This document shows, piece by piece, positions 50,555-62,790 of a stretch of DNA of 64,000 nt. Source of the stretch: Bryoerythrophyllum caledonicum (taxonomy: Eukaryota; Streptophyta; Bryopsida; Pottiales; Pottiaceae). The notes beneath the pieces were generated by a model. It was not told the origin of the DNA. It saw only the letters and a program-made list of their open reading frames with translations, and did not search any database. The stretch's first letter is position 1, and each line of letters starts with the position of its first letter. The translations under genes were made by a program, and so were the position numbers. Location: assembly GCA_963971425.1 (NCBI GenBank), contig OZ020516.1:12016593-12080592 (forward strand), read 5' to 3'.

Positions 50555-52954
50555 CCTCATCATCAACGACGAACGAATGATCTCGCGATTATTTTCTTTT
50601 TACATCCAACTAACAGAACCTCAGAGTAACGACATTCATCCACGGAATGTTATAATTCAACAGCAGTCACGCTCTGCCACTATTGCCTTGGCGCCCACGA
50701 ACGCCGCTCGTAAGGCGTCGCCATCAAGGCTCCAACCAAACCTAAGCCCTCATCCCTGTACCCCTCGCTAACATTCCTACCTCGAATCTACCAAATCCCC
50801 TCCAAATCTACCAATTCCCCACTGCCACACCCTTCCCGCTATTATCCGTTATAAACTCAAAATCATCCTCCCACGTACATCTCCCTCTCCACATCTACCA
50901 TCACTCTTCCCGCCAATGCTGAAAAAAGAGGAGTCGATGTGTCGAGCGCAGTGCCCGAGTCGCTTTGGTTGGATTTTCTTCGGCGATGGCGACTCGGTTG
51001 TCGTCTTGCAAGCGTGCCGGGGAAGCTGCGTGCAGTCGTCGGTGAGGTTCCTCATCGCCGCGGGACTGATTCTCTTAGGTTAGTTTGCATCCGGGAACGC
51101 GGTGATGGAGTTGCTGTTAGCTAGGGTTGATTGCGAGCGAGTTGTGGCGGATAGCGAGGTTTGAGCGAGCGCTTGGGGTGAGAGTGGGTTTGAGAGTGGC
51201 AGATGCATGTGCGGCGGAGCCGACCGTGAGATTTTAGGAGATGGAGCCAGAATTGTGGCGGATGGATTGTGGTGGAGTGTGTCGTGTTTAGGAGAGGGAG
51301 TTTGTAGCTGACTGGTGGGTGTTGTTCGGGTGATTTGGATGCGTAGTTGGAGTTTTCGTTGGAGAGAATGTTGGAGAGGTTGCTGCTCGTGTTGATTGAG
51401 AGAAAATTGTGGCGGATGGATGAGTGTGTTGTGTTAAGGAGTGGCTGACAGATTTGTGCGCTTCGGGTGATTTTGTTGGAGAGTAGGATAGAGAGAAAAT
51501 TGTGGCGTGCTGTAAGGGCTGGGATGCGGTGGAGGCTGCGATGAGCGAGTTCTGGTGAGGAGGGAGAGGTCGAGAGAGATAAGTAGAGGCAATGCCATGA
51601 GTATGCGGTTGGATCATGCGACATTGGGAGTGGCTTTGCGTTTTGTAGCTTTGGAGTTGGATGAAGAGGAGAGGTTTTTGAAGCTTATTATTAGACCACG
51701 GTCTGTGAGGGGATTACTTCCAGGGATGGGTTAGAGCAAACTGTGGCGGAGTTTTAGGATTTTAGGGCTGGAATGTGAATGTGCATTGAAGAGTTTAGGC
51801 ATCAGAGCTACCGCTCTGTGTGTTTCAGAGTTGGAGAGAGGCTATAAGAGATGAGTAGCGTCAATGGCCCTTACGGACGATTATTTCGGGATTGGAATTC
51901 AACGACATTTGGAGGATTTTATAGTTTTACTTTCTAGGAGATTGATCCTCCATTTGCACTGGTTGTTAGTCTTGCATATCTATATCAGTTTTTCCAGCGA
52001 ACTTTCCTGGTTAGGCGCAGCAATTAATTAGCCGACCGGCTGTGCGGTAACGTGTAGATTGCGTGCGTCATTGGTTTATTCTAATGGCATTCTAGGATTC
52101 ATGGCATGGGCTGCCATGCGCTGGGCGTGTAGTGTCTAAGCTATGTTTCGAGACATGCTCTCTCTGGTCGTTAAAGAATTATTCTGTTCCGCAAATAGTA
52201 GCTTAGGAGGCAGTTTCGGAGCGCAGGAGTAATCTATGCTTTTTACACACAAATAAGTTCAATTATGGTTTTGATTTTAGGTTCGGCCATTGACTCTTGC
52301 ATGAGCTTTAACTTTTCTTCCACATAGGTCACTGGTTACGTGGAACTAGCCGAATATTATATGCATATTGGTGATAGACTTTCACTGTTTAGTTACGTGA
52401 GTTTCGGTTTGATCGAGTGAGTTTCGGTTTGATCGAGTGTACTTTGTCTTCAGTTTTGTGTCGTTGCCACGAACCTGAATAGGTGCACCTAGTCAAGCCG
52501 TCTCCTACTTTCCTGCACTCTTACCTGTAACGGACTCTCTTTGAACAGAGCCTATCTCTGGCGGGGAGAACGTTTTTTAGGTGCAATCGTTCATGCTTAA
52601 ATCGATATACTCGATCTTTCAAACTTACACATGACGCTTCGGTTCCGAAGATCTGGATAGCTAAGTTTGAATTGGATATGATGGACTAGTTAGATTTGGA
52701 GATTCTGGACTGGTTTTAATTGTGCAGATACTCCTGAGATACATCAGCACTCGTACTCTTGGCTTTTTCAAGGAATTGTAGAATTCTTGACTAATATGAT
52801 CTGTTTCTGCAGATTTTTTTCGTGAGGACGAATTGGTACTGGAGCGCGAACCGGCTATGAAGCGGTATATCTTGCAATGTTCCTTCTTGATTTACACTCA
52901 AGTTGGGCCCTGTTAGTGAAGGATATGCCGCAATAGCAGCTGAGCACAGTTACG
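50555..52954 (+). promoter_or_regulatory. upstream region of the SUMO protease gene
   Basis: 2.4 kb before the start at 52955, moderately GC-rich up to about 51800. It holds diverged repeats at about 51235-51520 (GAGA(G)AAAATTGTGGCGGATGG near 51250, 51400 and 51490) and a 20-bp direct duplication GTGAGTTTCGGTTTGATCGA at about 52398 and 52418. Several GT-AG pairs could splice a 5' UTR intron, but none can be established. Frames on the minus strand across 51121-51624 are repeat-driven and unlikely to be genes. Confidence 0.4.
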
Positions 52955-55900
52955 ATGGCATCTTACGCGAAAAACAAGAAAGCCAAAGTCTCAGAGTCGA
53001 GTGATAAGTCTCCCTACGAGTACGAATTTGAATTGGAGAAGGAGCAACTTCCCTCTAACACCTACAAGTCCGGACCAAACAATATCTCCATCACTTGTAA
53101 GTCCTGTTCTGTCTCTGAGCTGATTGGTTTTGAGTGAGTTGACTACCTGCACTGTACACTTAGTCGCTTCTGAGAGCGTAAGTTATCTACACCATCGATC
53201 ATGCTTCAAATCAGTTTGTTTCGTGATGTCAGACCATAGAAAGGGAAAACTGCCCGTAACAACCTCTGCACCGAATTCTAAGAGGGAATCTATTCGTGAA
53301 ACATCTGGAGACGAGAATCAGGTATTAAGTTTCTTCAGTTCTCATCCTGAGAATCACATACGTTTTTTACGCTCTAGTAGGACCATCATCTGACGCTGAC
53401 TTTTTTATGAGATAGTTTCACATGTAGTGCGTGTAAAAGATATGCCTTGTAAGACCTTGGTGTTCGCAACATCTTATTCCCAGGATATCATGTGGTCAAT
53501 ATTGTGGTGCAAGCTATCAAAATCTGGAATAGCTTAAGTCTTCAGGATGTGAAGTTGTGAAATTTGGGACGCGACATTTTGTTACTGATTATGTTCACCA
53601 AGTTCGTTTGGTATTTCTTAACCAGCTGATCATCAAACGTTAACTGATTTTCTGTTGCAGGTCAGTACTTCGGGCTACAATTCAAGTCAAAGGATGACTA
53701 GGAGTAAAGACATATTGTGCCACTCCAATCAGATCATTGTGCATGCTTCTCGTGCGAGGCTTAATCAGCTCTATGGGAGATTTTTGACCGTGATTTTCTC
53801 AGCTAAGCACATTGAAGTGAAGAAATCAAAAGACATACTCGCGTGCAAGTGGGATCGAAGGGACCTCTGTGCATTTAAAAGCTTCTACAATTTTTTCCCT
53901 GAAAACGTAAGTATTTGTATAATTGAAGATCAGATGCGTTTTATTGATAGTCGTTAGAGGGATTATAGGTAAATTTATACTCGAACACAATTACACTCTA
54001 ACGATTAGAATGTCGGATATTGTTGGAAGCACTAAGTAGAATTAGTTTGTTTCCTCCTATTGACTCATTCCTCACACTTTTTGATCATCTCGTATTCCTT
54101 TCTGACCTTGCAGTATTTTTGCAGGCGAAAAATGCAGATGGAAAGGCACTTGTTGTCTTACTACTCCACAATCGAAGAGTTTTTGGACCGCAATGCTCTG
54201 GTGGCGACTGCATTATCTCTAGCGGTAAGTACTTTGAACATTTACTCTAAATTTTGTATGGGTCTTATGTTAAGACTTGCTCTTTCGTACCTGTATGGAG
54301 CAGTGCTTCCAGAGTAAAATGCTCAGACAGACGAACAGTAAAAGTTCTGTTGAAAGCGAGCTGGCTGATCTTAAGAAGATTTATCTGCTTGTCTTCTCCA
54401 CCACTTCAGTAGATGCTTTCTCCATTTTCCTTTTCTGTAGTGCTGTGTTTTCTCTTGTTTCCTTGTATATCCATGTTAAGAGCACGTTTGTGTCTGCAGA
54501 AGTATTCTAGCTATACTTCATTTAGTCATTAGTAGAGCACATTAGCGTTGTTCTAAGGTCAGTCATTTTTCGGGTTTGGTTTTGTGTAGATTTGACGCAA
54601 ACACTCGTGATGGAGATTGGGAACGATGTGTGGAGAGATGAACAAAGAAAACTCTTTAATTTGTGTCCTGCCTACCGAGACGTCTGGAAACGAATCGATG
54701 GGTATGCGTGTTTTAGAATCACTTGCAATGCTTATCAATTTTTAAGCAGAGCATTTTCCTGAGTGCTTTCAAGCCTTTTATTAAGAATGACACAAGTACA
54801 ACTGTCTTCTTTAGATACTTTTCTACTCTCGTGATCTAAGAATCGTGTTCCTGCTCTTTAGCTAGTTCTAGTTCCGAACGAGATATCTCCAAGTGAGATG
54901 TTTACTTGAGAATATTTTTTCTATGTCAACTTATTATGTGTTCCTTTCAATTGATTTCAGTGAAGAATACAAGTTATACAAGGATAAACTATCAAGACAT
55001 GCTCTCGAAGAACTTTCAGTCAATGGGAATCTGTCAAGGTACAATAGTTAATTTAATTTCTGTCATGATATTCTTATTCTCAGTTGGCATATAATTGTTT
55101 ATGGTGTGAATAACGCCTTCTCCACAAACCCTTCTTGATGTTACTTATTGCGTAATGCCTCATCTACGGTTACATTTCATCAATTTGTTTATTGTTCGCT
55201 GAGGATGTATTTGTGTATTGACAGGGACATTGATCTAGAAATAATCCCAGAACCTTGCTCACCTCCAACTAGGTCAGCGGCGTGTTCAACTTTGCTGGCA
55301 TTTCACAAGATTGTTTATCTTTTCACGAGACTTTATTACGTAGAAGTTCTGCGCTCTAAATTGTTCAGTTTCAGATCTGAACTGATTCTTCTGGTTGTTG
55401 TCGACAGGCTTGATCAAGAGATGCCCACTTTTGATACTCTGGTCTTCCCTCTCGGTGACCCAGATGCTGTCACCGTCACAGCAAAGGATGTGGAGATACT
55501 TCGACCGATGGGATTCTTAAATGATACTATCATTGACTTCTATGTTAAGTGAGTTTGAATTTTGAATGAGGATATCCTTGTTTACAGTACTGGGTGTTTC
55601 TTAGTGCTGTGACTCCATTTTATAATCTTTGTTGTTCAAAGTACTCTTGATTGAAAAGGTCGCAATCTTCATTTCTAGATGCGTAATTGACTCTTACGTG
55701 AAGTATCCTTTGTCTGCTTGTTGCAGATATTTGCAAACCAAACTCTCCGATAAGGACAAAGAAAGATTCTATTTCTTCAACAGCTTTTTCTTTAGGAAGC
55801 TTGTCGATTCTAGTAAAAAATACACCGGCCCTGATCGGGGCAAGGTTGTTTATGACCGAGTTCGAAAGTGGACTCGCAAGGTGTCCTTGTTTGAGAAGGA

Positions 55901-57645
55901 CTATATTTTCATTCCTGTCAATCAAAGGTACCATCACCATCTCGCTTATCTTTTCATCCCAGTCTGCTAGGTTTTTATTCTACGTCTACAGGACTTGCCA
56001 ATTTCTTATATATTCACTCATGTAAAGTATTATAAATAGACAAATGTAATTGATTATCGATCCAAGCTTTTGTTCAAATGATAGGAAGTGGGTTTTTTAT
56101 GTTTATCTCTCATTCAGGGTGCTCGTGTTTGTGTCTCATGATGTGGTCATTTTATTTTGGAATTGCAGTTTGCACTGGAGTCTCGTCATTGTGTGCCATC
56201 TTGGCAGTCTTGGGAAATCATCTGGTTAGTTTCTCTCTCTTACTGATCCTTGGGATTTCAATGTGGATTGTCTTTGGGGGTTCATCCGTGGATCCGGAAT
56301 GTGTTTTATAAGAGATGGTAGTGATACCTGGCCGTGTTGCTTTACAGGAAAACGCAGGGGAACACCTTGTATTTTGCATCTGGATTCTATGGAAGGTAGT
56401 CACGAGAGTATTGAAGAGCACATTCGAAAGTAAGTCGATCGAAGTAGTATTTTTCATTATCTCAATTGTGTGACCTGGCAAGCCTGGACCTCTGTTTTTA
56501 CTTATTTCCACTCATAGAGACGCTTAGGGTTCTAATTTCTCCTTTATGTGTCAAATGCAGTTATATCTTACAAGCATGGAAAGAAGGACACCAAAATTCA
56601 GGAAACGACTCTTCAGAATCTATTTTATCAGAGATGAAGTATTTAGAAGCTATGGTACGTCAAAGCAAACTTACTGAGAATTTGAATTTGTGCGTAAATA
56701 AATGGTAGGAAAGCTGTGATGTCTCTCGGCTTGGTGCTCTCAAGTACGCTGATAATTCTGCCGGTGTCCTTTTCAGGTCCCTCAGCAAATGAACCACTGT
56801 GACTGTGGGACTTACCTGTTGCATTTTGTTGAACTCTTTCTGAAGAATGCTCCTCAGCATTTCAGTCTTGGTGCAGGCGAAGGGTTCCCATATTTTGTGA
56901 GTGGATGCTATTTCTCTTCATTAATGTTTTCGTTTCAAATGCGGAATAGGTTTGCCAGAGTATGAGTTCTTAGATTAAGTGAAATCCCTGCAGCCTTTAT
57001 TTAGCTTAGCACTGTTAAGATGCTTTTATCTTATCTGTGAAATGTTTCTTGGCGTGGTGCTGATAGAATTGAACTCTTTGAATGTGTCAGCTTACAAGAA
57101 ACTGGTTTAAACCCTCCGAAGCGTCCGCGAAGCGCACCACGATTCGGAACCTGCTCATAAAGCTTCACCAGAGTTCTCTCTCAGGTGAGAGGCAGCCCAC
57201 CCCAACCCTAGAGCAAGCTGCGCCGTCATCCGCCTCAGGAGAAGACTCATCTGCCAACGAACTCCTGGTCATCGACGAGGACGACCTCGGCATTTCCTCA
57301 GGGAGCAAAAGCATTCATTCCAACGTCGTGACGAATCTGTGTAGACAAATTTATGAAGAGTCGTTAGGTTCCAGGAAGCAGGCTGAAGCAGCAGCCCCTG
57401 CCGTGATAGTGGACCTTTTCAGTGACGACGAAGCTTCGCCGTCGGAAGAGGATTGGCATTTGCAGGAAGCCAAGGTATGTCTTTCCTCCGACCCATTTTC
57501 GTCGCCTTTTGATGTCCCCGGAGCTACTAGCAGCAGCTCCGAGATAGTTAGCAACGGTGACTCGATTAGGTGTTCATCTTCGGGAGTTGGCTTTATCATT
57601 GATAGCGATGATGATTATTCGAAGAGGAAATTCAGTAGCGACTGA
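52955..57645 (+). CDS. ULP/SENP-type SUMO protease (C48), 694 aa, 15 exons
   Basis: C48 cysteine proteases remove SUMO from proteins. My exons are 52955-53096, 53233-53321, 53661-53906, 54138-54224, 54304-54337, 54590-54701, 54961-55038, 55225-55272, 55408-55548, 55727-55927, 56169-56224, 56348-56429, 56561-56654, 56777-56896 and 57091-57645 (2085 nt in frame). Exons 4 and 5 are the least certain. Residues about 85-260 resemble the PH-like N-terminal region of plant ULP2-type proteases. The catalytic domain begins at FLNDTIIDFYVKYL (about 310-325). The triad is His395 (LHWSLVIV), Asp424 (LHLDSMEG) and Cys480 (CDCGTYLLHF), with the oxyanion Gln474 (PQQMN). The tail is acidic and Ser-rich with three SUMO-interacting-like motifs: LLVIDEDD (568-575), VIVDLFSDDE (615-624) and FIIDSDDD (678-685). 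This points to a ULP2/SENP6-like, polySUMO-acting enzyme, probably nuclear. All catalytic residues are intact. Confidence 0.9.
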
Positions 57646-58371
57646 GGCTGAAGAAGTCTAGTGTAAATTAGTGTCTGTCAAGCATGAGGGAGTAAGGTGG
57701 ATAATCAAGTGAGGCTCTTGGACACATTTTTTTAGTGTACATGAGCTAGCTTTTTTCTGCTGCATGATGTATAGAGAATTACGCCTGAATGTCGAGTTGT
57801 TGAGACATCTCGACTGTGTTCTCTTTTGTAAGTTAGCACGCCAGACATGAGGGAAGAGCACCAGATACCGCTACTTTTGGAGCCTCTTTGCTGATGAATC
57901 GAGAGTTCAACTAAAAAGATCAAAATGTTTGAGACATCTCGACTGTGTTCTCTTGTTTGAAGTTTGTATCAATTAAAAAAAATTTGAAGCCTTAGAGATT
58001 ATCCTATTAAATGTGAGATGCACTAATTCATGAGTTTTTGCCATTTGCAATTGTTGAAGGCTTATAATATAATGGGCTTATAATGCAATTGAAGTCCCTA
58101 AGGTTTTCTCCTTATTCGATAACTCCAAATACTTGGATATCTTATTTTCATATAAAATTAATTTTATGTAATTTTAAAACACAACTATCTTACACTTGGG
58201 TGGATTGCGTCTTTGTGCAAAATGGCTCTGTACACTTATTGTAGACAAGCCTAAGTTTGTAAGAGACTAGATGCAGACACAATCAACATATAATATGTGG
58301 TAGACATCAAAGGGCTCTTGACCCATCATTCATGTTCACCCTCTACTGAATATTATTCATTATTTACAGTA
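57646..58371. other. SUMO protease 3' flank, no further gene
   Basis: Probable 3' UTR and intergenic DNA. The phrase GAGACATCTCGACTGTGTTCTCTT occurs at about 57802 and 57932, a short local duplication of about 130-bp period. No gene recognised. Confidence 0.45.
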
Positions 58372-59688
58372 CCCTCACACAAGTGTACGTACTTTTTTGA
58401 TTTTGTACGTTTCCACACTACACTCCTATCAACTTTGGGCTGAAAAATTGTCAATTTACCATGAAATTTTTGGCACAAGATTACCTTTATGTTGACAACA
58501 TGTGTGCCAGATTTCAAGGCCAGAAGATGAATACAAAAAAAGATACTCAAAATCCACCAAGATGTGTAGTTGTGAGCCATTCACAGCTAACCAACTTTGA
58601 CACCCTCCCAAGGATTGAAAGAATTTGTTTTGCCCATGGAATTTTTAGCATGAGACCACCTCTATGTTTATAATAAGTGTGCCAAATTCCAAGGCCACAT
58701 GATGAATACAAAAAAAGGATATTCAAAATTGTTTCTCGTAGCTACATATTTTGGTAGATTTTGAAGATGGTTTTTTGTATTCATCTTCTGGCCTTGAATT
58801 CTGGCACACATGTTATCAACATGAAGGTGATCTTGTGCCAAAAATTTCATGGTCAATTAACAATTTTTCCGACCTAGGGAGGGTGCCAAAGTTGACAATA
58901 GTGAAATGGTTTCGCAGATTGTTTCTCACGACTACACATGTTGGTAGATTTAGATTTGTTTCTTTTCTTTCGTGGGTCTTTTGGACTTGAAATTAGACAC
59001 GTGTATAACCAACATAGATATGGACTTATGTCCAAAATATCATGGGAAAAAATAAAAAATTGAATCCTTAGGAAGGTGTCAAAGTTGGCAGCAGTGAAAT
59101 GTTTCTCACAACTATACATGTTGGTAGATTTCAAAAATCTTTTGATATGTAGATATTTTGGCCTTCAAATTTGGCACGCATGTGATCAACATAGAGATAG
59201 TCTCATGTCAAAATTTTCATGGGAAAATACCAAAAAATCAAATCCTTGGGAGTGTGTCAAAGTCGGCTAGGAGTGAAATATTTCTCACAACTAAACATGT
59301 TGCTAGCTTTTGATGTAGTTTTAATTGTGTGGATCTTTTGGACTTGAGATTTTCACACATATAATCAACATAGAGTTCCTCTCATGCTAATAATTACATG
59401 GGCAAAAAAAATTCTTTCAATCCTTGGAAGGGTGTCAAAGTTGGCAGCTGTGAAACTTTGTGAAACTTTTCTTATTGCTACCCCATGTTGGTAAATCTTG
59501 GAGATCTTTTGTTGTATAAATCTTCTGGCCTTGAAATTTGGCACACATGTTTTCAACATAGAAGTGATCTTGTGCCAAAAATTTCATGGTAAATTGACAA
59601 ATTTTTAGCCCTCAGAACGGTGCCAAAGTTGGCAACAGTGTAGTGTGGAAACGTACAAAAGCAAATAGTATGTAGACTTGTGTGAGGG
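58372..59688. mobile_element. 1.3-kb foldback element with TA target and internal repeat arrays
   Basis: The left end CCCTCACACAAGTGTACGTA and the complemented right end CCCTCACACAAGTCTACATA start inverted repeats that extend at least 110 bp (shared TTGTACGTTTCCACACTACACT and TTTACCATGAAATTTTTGGC). Both ends abut TA (58370-58371 and 59689-59690). Inside, a unit with CATG(G/A)AATTTTTGGCA, AACATGTGTGCCA and GGCCTTGAAAT recurs in one orientation to about 58740 and in the opposite orientation about five times to 59640. Frames inside are repeat-driven. No transposase. Confidence 0.8.
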
Positions 59689-59690
59689 TA

Positions 59691-61428
59691 TTGTACATGT
59701 ACATATAGTGAATGCCAACTATAGTCTACCTTTAGCCATTCATATTTTATAATTTATTGCATTTAATGCCAAATCAGTTGATGGCTCAAGTATACATGCA
59801 AGTAAATGATGTGGCTACCAAATTACAAGTCCAACAATGCAAAATAATTTGAGAAAGATATAGATAAAAGTAAATTAGCTCTAAAACTCTGTTATGCTCA
59901 CACTTGGATTACGCAATGAATGCTAAAAATTTGACATGCACAAGTGGTTTTTTGGGCATGTTCTTGGCCTTCACATTTATAATTGTGTCCCTATTCAATG
60001 CACATCATATATGCAAATTAAGCAAAATGGTTTCATTGATGTCTCTCTCTGTTGCTGATAGAAAGGATACATATAGAAGAAGCTACTTTATAGAAGTTGA
60101 GAAGGGGTGGAAGTACTAGAAATGTTGCTAGAGACTTACGAAGTATACCAAAGTTGGGTTGCACAATTTTGTAAGCAACATTTGAGTGAGTTGAGTGATG
60201 TGAATCGCAGTTTTCGTGGCATGCCACAGGTGTACAGTGCAGCTGATTGCAGGGCTTGTGTGAGAGAAATCACTGTAGGTGGCTTTGAAAGTGCACACAT
60301 GTGTTAAAACATTCGACTTGAGTTAAAATGTTTTTTTAATACTAAAGACAAGAATTTTTTGGTCATCTTGAAAGAAGGTAATATTCTCTATTGTAAGACA
60401 AATCTCAATGTCAGTAGAAACTTCTAGAAACTTTTTGTAGATGTCCAAAGTACCCATTTCTTACTTTGAGTGGTATTAACATTCAAACCATGAATCAAAA
60501 AAAAGGAGAAGAAAACCTCCTTGAAGCTCTTATCATGGACAATCTAGTATAAAAAAAAAAAATAAAGTAAGATTTTTTTCGAATTTTAGGGACCTGCCCA
60601 AAATCAAAATTGTCCCCCGCAAGGGACACTTGGTCTTTTCAGGGGTTAAAAGATGTCATAGTAAAGAACCAATTTAAAAATATTTGCTACCCTTCTTAAC
60701 ATCACGATTCTAAGGATATGCTGTGGATTCCTTGAGTCTGATAGTGCACAAGGTGACATAACAGAGGTCAGAGGATACGTCCTTTCAGAAGCACGTAAGG
60801 AGTGCCATGAAGCACAGTCAAAGATGAGTTGAATCACTTCGTGGACACGTTTCAAGTCTCCCAAACAGTATCTAGTCATATGTTGAACGGTAGTTCTGGG
60901 GCGGTAGCTTGACCACTTCAAACAGGTGAAGTAATCACACCTGATTACAAAGAATGGAAGGTGATGAGGCAGCTCAACAGCAACCAGCGTCGACCCCAGA
61001 AACAAGCTCCAGGATACTAAACACCGACTAATATGGTGGGAAGGCTGAATCAGTTGGGTACCTCTCCCATGTCCTGCATCAAAACCAACGCCAAACTCCT
61101 ACAGCCTCAGTCTCCTCTGGAGAAAATCATGCTTCTTTAATGACATAGCATGGAAGTTGATCAAAATTCAGCTCTCTCTAGGTTTTCACTGAGTTGTAGT
61201 GGTTTTGGATTCACCTACAGAATTGTCAAGTAGGAATGAGGTTCCATGGGTCGAAATCTGCTCTAAAATCAGGCACATTTTCTCCTGTAAACAATGGCGT
61301 ATAGGTAGCAGCATGGGAGAGTTTTGAGCTTCACTCGGGACGTCCTTGATAGCGCTTCGGATGAGTACTCTGTCGACGAGGTTTCAGAGGACGCGCTGCT
61401 GTGGTGGAACTTTGCTTCCGGATTTTCG
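59691..61428. other. intergenic with unassigned ORFs
   Basis: Frames at 59904-60119 and 60107-60307 (plus) and 60646-61005 (minus, 119 codons) have protein-like stretches but no motif I recognise. The first begins with a hydrophobic segment (FLGMFLAFTFIIVSLF). The region just before 61429 stays open in frame with the aspartic-protease-like gene for 35 codons. Confidence 0.35.
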
Positions 61429-62790
61429 ATGGCGAGAGTGCTTGTTTTCCTCTCGCTCTCGCTTCTTCTCGCCCTCTTCCCCTCCATCGCAGGGAACATC
61501 GTCCGCGGCGAGGGAACCAGGGAGCGCTACCGCTTCACCTTGAAGCGCAGGGACGCCCCGACCTCGCCGTTCCTGCAGCGCCACGAGAGTCGCGAATCCT
61601 TTCTCCAGACCGTGCTGCGGCGCGACGAGGAGCGGGCGGAGAGCGTTTGGGAGCACCTCCTGCACCGGCGCGCGCGGCTCGCCACAGGCGCCGCGACGGA
61701 GAGACGGTCCGCCGGCGACGACGGCTCGCCTCCCGAACCCCGCGCAGGCACCGCCGTGACGCGCCTCCTTGCCCCGGCGGCTACGGGGGAATATTACACT
61801 GAGCTCTACGTCGGCACGCCGCAACAAATGCAAGTGGCGATGGTGGATCTCGCAAGCGACGTCGTCTGGCTGCCGAAGGAACTGGAGAACCTCGTCTCAC
61901 CAAACAACCTCCTCTCGAGCGAAAATCTCCTCTCAAGCGAAAACCTCATCTTGGCACAATTCTCTCCATCGTCGTCGTCCTCCTTCACTCCAATTTCTTC
62001 GCGCTCCCCGGCCTGCCTCGCCATTGCCGGGCTGCACATCTGCGGCACGCGCTGCAGAGTAGCGCAATCGGCCGACTCCGACACAGAATTCGCGTACGAG
62101 GATATGCGCCTCAACGAGACGGAGGTTCGGCAAATCTTGATTTCCCTGAGCAAAGTGGCCACACCGAGAGCCGGCATCCTCGGCGTCGGGCGTGGCCTAA
62201 CCTCGCTCGCCACCATCGCCTCGCGCTTCGCCTACTGCTTGTCTGACACGGACGAGCCCGCCGGGAGCTCGCTCGTCTTCAACGGCGGAGACGCGATCCC
62301 AGACCTCGCCTTCACGCCGCTGCTCCCGCGCTCCACCTTCCACCTCGTAACCCTAGACGCCATCAAAGTGCACGACCGCGAGCTTTCGGTCCCCGCCATC
62401 GCCGTCGTCCTCGACATGAGCACGAGATTCTCGCGCTTCCCGCGGGCGGTGCTGGAACCGATCGTGAGCGCCATCGCGAGGCGAGTGGCGCTCCCGAGGG
62501 TGGCCGTGCCAAGGTTCCGCCTCTGCTACGCCATCGGGACTGCGGAGATTCTGCGCGTGCCGTCGGTGGAGTTAGTGTTTGAGAACGACGCAAGAATGCG
62601 GCTTCCGATGGAGAATCTGTTCGTGGCGGCGAGCGAGCGCGGGGAGGTGGTGTGCCTGGCGATGACGGTCGGAGAGGGCGTGGCGGTCATCGGCGCGACG
62701 CAGCAGCAGAATTTCGTTGTCGTTGTGGATCGCGCCGGGGAGCGGGTCGGGTTTGCGCCGCGGCAGTGCGCTTCGTTGCCGAATTTTTGA
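61429..62790 (+). CDS. pepsin-family (A1) aspartic protease-like protein, altered catalytic motifs, 453 aa
   Basis: Single-exon, GC-rich gene. I chose ATG 61429 because it gives a strong signal peptide (MARVLVFLSLSLLLALFPSI, residues 1-20); an in-frame ATG at 61324 would bury that segment 35 residues in. A charged propeptide-like region (about 25-115) precedes the A1 fold: YYTELYVGTPQQMQVAMVDL (about 122-141), PRAGILGVGRGLTSLATIAS (substrate-loop region typical of plant A1 enzymes), RFAYCLS, SSLVFNGG, and FVVVVDRAGERVGFAPRQC at the end. The two catalytic triads normally read DTG and DSG; here they are DLA (Asp140) and DMS (Asp329). Both Asp remain, but the Thr/Ser and Gly positions that shape the active site are changed. 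The protein may be an inactive or altered member of the nepenthesin/xylanase-inhibitor-like (TAXI) group. It is probably secreted. The stop codon lies inside the first unit of a 3' tandem repeat. Confidence 0.85.
   Translation: MARVLVFLSLSLLLALFPSIAGNIVRGEGTRERYRFTLKRRDAPTSPFLQRHESRESFLQTVLRRDEERAESVWEHLLHRRARLATGAATERRSAGDDGSPPEPRAGTAVTRLLAPAATGEYYTELYVGTPQQMQVAMVDLASDVVWLPKELENLVSPNNLLSSENLLSSENLILAQFSPSSSSSFTPISSRSPACLAIAGLHICGTRCRVAQSADSDTEFAYEDMRLNETEVRQILISLSKVATPRAGILGVGRGLTSLATIASRFAYCLSDTDEPAGSSLVFNGGDAIPDLAFTPLLPRSTFHLVTLDAIKVHDRELSVPAIAVVLDMSTRFSRFPRAVLEPIVSAIARRVALPRVAVPRFRLCYAIGTAEILRVPSVELVFENDARMRLPMENLFVAASERGEVVCLAMTVGEGVAVIGATQQQNFVVVVDRAGERVGFAPRQCASLPNF

Noticed and set aside
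51121..51624. 167-codon minus-strand ORF upstream of the SUMO protease
   Set aside because: His/Ser/Pro-rich and repetitive because it reads through local DNA repeats; no motif.
54125..54230. Alternative exon 4 of the SUMO protease starting at 54125 (AKNADGKALVVLLLHN frame)
   Set aside because: It reads well and could fit the PH-like fold, but it breaks the frame into exon 5; starting at 54138 keeps the whole model in frame. Not excluded without cDNA.
58461..59559. Short ORFs with shared peptide MKFLAQD(Y/H)L(Y/H)VDNMCAR on both strands
   Set aside because: They come from the inverted internal repeats of the foldback element; no start context or domain.
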